Positions 4,193 through 5,839 of a stretch of DNA of 5,839 bases are shown here, piece after piece (the stretch's first letter is position 1; each line of letters starts with the position of its first letter). Location: contig CABPZV010000134.1 of NCBI GenBank assembly GCA_902462015.1, positions 1 through 5,839 on the forward strand, in the 5' to 3' direction. The translations under genes were made by a program, and so were the position numbers. The stretch comes from an uncultured Eubacteriales bacterium. GTDB lineage: Bacteria > Bacillota > Clostridia > Oscillospirales > CAG-272. Below the pieces are notes generated by a model. That model was not told where the DNA came from and did not search any database. It worked only from the letters and a program-made list of their open reading frames with translations.

Positions 4193-5050
4193 ATGGTAAA
4201 TTTAATAATAGGAGATACTTATGCCGAGGTGAGTTGGAATGATAAGCCGGATATATATAGGACTGAATTTCTTTTTGGTGATGTACTTGCAATACTCGAA
4301 AAACATTATCCGAAAATGTTAGAAAATAGAGAGTATTGGCGCAATTATATGAATGACGACATATTTAATCACAACTCGTTCAACATAAATTTTAGCCTAT
4401 GGGGAATGAGGGAGGGTTATTCAGCACTAAGCAATATGTATGATTTCCTGTTGTATGGTGATGGCATAACGTTAAGCTTCAAAGATGTTGAGGATTTGCG
4501 TCTTAAATACAAATTTGAAAGTCATCAATGTTACATTGTGGATAACGATGACACATTTATAGCACAAAATAAAAGCTCATACATTTTTAATAATCTTAAC
4601 ACCATTACACAAGTATTGTGTGCCGTTCTTTACTACTATGCATTAAATGACTATAAGCTGAGGAAATGTGCCCTTTGCGGCAAATGGTTTGCTACCCCAA
4701 CATTGAAAGAGCATTATTGCAAAAGGAAAAGCAATATTGAAAAGTATTCACATATAACTTGTGTTGAAGCTAAACAACGAATGAGAAAAAACAGTGGTGT
4801 AGATAACCCTCTAAAAAAACGATTTAACGTTTTATCATCGACATTGGATAGGCTAATAAATGTACAGGGAAAATATGATAAACAAACAAAAGACGATTTT
4901 TTACACGATGCTAAAATTTTTCGTGAAACAAAAACAGAAGAAGAATACGAGCAATGGATTTTCGAACAAGAAAAGAAATATAAAACAAGAACAAAAAAAG
5001 CCTATTCAAACACAGAAAAGGACGGTGCAAACAATGGCAACAATAAATAA
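4193..5050 (+). CDS. DUF6076-like protein with C-terminal four-cysteine motif, 285 aa
   Basis: ATG 4193 follows AAGGAG (4178-4183) at 9 bp. Residues 1-155 are a poorly recognisable alpha/beta region rich in Asn and aromatic residues (ending VLCAVLYYYAL). Residues 158-192 hold a likely zinc-binding knuckle: KCALCGKWF with C159 and C162, then C176 (HYCKRKS) and C190 (ITCVEA), spacing C-x2-C-x13-C-x13-C. Residues 192-270 are basic and helical (QRMRKNSGVDNPLKKRF), fit for nucleic-acid binding. This pattern is that of the DUF6076-type proteins found beside integrases on Firmicutes mobile elements; the assignment is from memory of the motif. The gene is visibly more AT-rich than the minus-strand genes and overlaps the integrase start by 17 bp. 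A role as element regulator, in the place of a PICI Stl-type repressor, is inferred. Confidence 0.88.
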   Translation: MVNLIIGDTYAEVSWNDKPDIYRTEFLFGDVLAILEKHYPKMLENREYWRNYMNDDIFNHNSFNINFSLWGMREGYSALSNMYDFLLYGDGITLSFKDVEDLRLKYKFESHQCYIVDNDDTFIAQNKSSYIFNNLNTITQVLCAVLYYYALNDYKLRKCALCGKWFATPTLKEHYCKRKSNIEKYSHITCVEAKQRMRKNSGVDNPLKKRFNVLSSTLDRLINVQGKYDKQTKDDFLHDAKIFRETKTEEEYEQWIFEQEKKYKTRTKKAYSNTEKDGANNGNNK

Positions 5051-5839
5051 GAGAGGGAACACATTTCAAATTGTTGTGTCGCTCGGTCTTGATGTCAACG
5101 GAAAGAAAATCCGCAAGACTACCACATATAAGCCGCCCGAAAGCACCACACCGAAAAAGGCTGAAAAACTTGCACAGGAGTTTGCTACTGAGTTTGAACG
5201 CAAATGCAGAGGTTTGTCATCATTAAATGAAAATATGCGGTTTTCGGAGCTTGCAGAGTGGTATATTGAAAACTATGCAAAAAACAAGTTAAAGCCTATA
5301 ACAGCCTACACATACGAGGGGCAAATACGAAACCACCTATTACCCGAATTGGGCAATATGAAACTAAAGGATTTTACTCCTGCAAAGATAACGGCATTTT
5401 TTAAGAGCCGCACTTATCAGCCTGCAACAAGTCGCAAGGTGTATGTAATTCTCCAAAGTGTTTTTGCTCGTGCGGTTGAACAGGGGTTTATAAAGGAAAC
5501 TCCATGCACAAAGGCGGTTATTCTTCCTAAGGCAAAGACACCAAAAGAAAAAAAGCCTTTTCTTGATGAAGTTCAAGCAAAAGACCTTTTGAAAATGGTT
5601 GAGGAAAACACACAGTTTAATCGTATTGTAAAAGTGTTGTTATTTACAGGTATGCGGAGCGGTGAGTGCCTTGCTTTGCGTTGGCAGGATATAGACTTTG
5701 AAAATAAGACCATACACATTGAGAACACTTTAACTGATGTAGGCGGCAAACATTGGCTTCAACCGCCCAAAACGGCAACAAGCAACCGATATATAGGCTT
5801 ATCGGATATACTTGCCGAGATATTCATTGAACAAAAGAA
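5034..5839 (+). CDS. int: Tyrosine recombinase/integrase, 3' end beyond window
   Basis: 268 codons are visible; the gene continues past the right edge. The start is ATG 5034 (MATINKRGNTFQIVVSLGLD), with AAAGGA 11 bp upstream, inside the end of the cysteine-motif gene (17-bp overlap, different frame). Residues 1-55 are the AP2-like arm-binding domain, 68-155 the SAM-like core-binding domain (FSELAEWYIENYAKNKLKPI), and from about 175 the catalytic domain begins. The first catalytic arginine is R208 in LLFTGMRSGECLALRW, and K246 lies in the beta-hairpin PPKTATSNR. The HxxR, the H/W residue and the tyrosine nucleophile would fall in roughly 100-120 residues outside the window. It would catalyse integration and excision at att sites, with the AlpA-like protein as the likely direction factor. 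Confidence 0.96.
   Translation, partial: MATINKRGNTFQIVVSLGLDVNGKKIRKTTTYKPPESTTPKKAEKLAQEFATEFERKCRGLSSLNENMRFSELAEWYIENYAKNKLKPITAYTYEGQIRNHLLPELGNMKLKDFTPAKITAFFKSRTYQPATSRKVYVILQSVFARAVEQGFIKETPCTKAVILPKAKTPKEKKPFLDEVQAKDLLKMVEENTQFNRIVKVLLFTGMRSGECLALRWQDIDFENKTIHIENTLTDVGGKHWLQPPKTATSNRYIGLSDILAEIFIEQK

Noticed and set aside
5364..5576. 70-codon minus-strand open frame
   Set aside because: Antisense to the integrase catalytic domain; no RBS and a low-complexity basic/Cys/Phe product.

Overview
The window looks like most of a small integrated mobile element from a low-to-moderate GC Firmicute, probably a gut-type Clostridia (Oscillospiraceae/Lachnospiraceae range). The evidence is strong AGGAG ribosome binding sites before almost every gene, a textbook sigma-A promoter, tight gene packing with overlapping starts and stops, and a Firmicutes-type tyrosine integrase with an N-terminal arm-binding domain. 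I see no rRNA, tRNA, CRISPR array or transposase gene.

Layout. Positions 1-256 are a gene-free left edge with a rightward terminator hairpin (40-80), a tandem 11-bp repeat (78-99) and a leftward terminator (166-197). From 3995 down to about 257 runs a minus-strand operon-like series: a 58-aa Cro-like HTH protein, a 63-aa AlpA/excisionase-like HTH protein, a 413-aa RepA-type RecA-fold ATPase, a 142-bp gap rich in repeats, a 72-aa coiled-coil protein, a 113-aa lipoprotein, a 121-aa phBC6A51/terminase-small-subunit-like HTH protein, a 247-aa coiled-coil protein, a 78-aa protein and perhaps a 24-aa ORF. Positions 3996-4192 are a divergent control region. On the plus strand, a consensus promoter drives a 285-aa protein with a C-x2-C-x13-C-x13-C cysteine set (DUF6076-like) and, overlapping its end, a tyrosine integrase cut by the right edge of the window.

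How the parts may work together (inference). Integrase plus the AlpA-like protein would handle integration, excision and its control. The Cro-like protein and/or the cysteine-motif protein would act on the operator-like repeats between the two divergent units. The ATPase would be the replicative helicase or helicase loader, with a candidate origin directly 3' of its gene. The downstream cargo (lipoprotein, TerS-like HTH, coiled-coil proteins) resembles the interference/packaging end of a phage satellite. There is no portal, capsid, large terminase, relaxase or conjugation gene in view, so the best overall hypothesis is a compact PICI-like phage satellite or a related helper-dependent integrative element. 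The genes and the control-region signals are well supported; the satellite reading is not proven.
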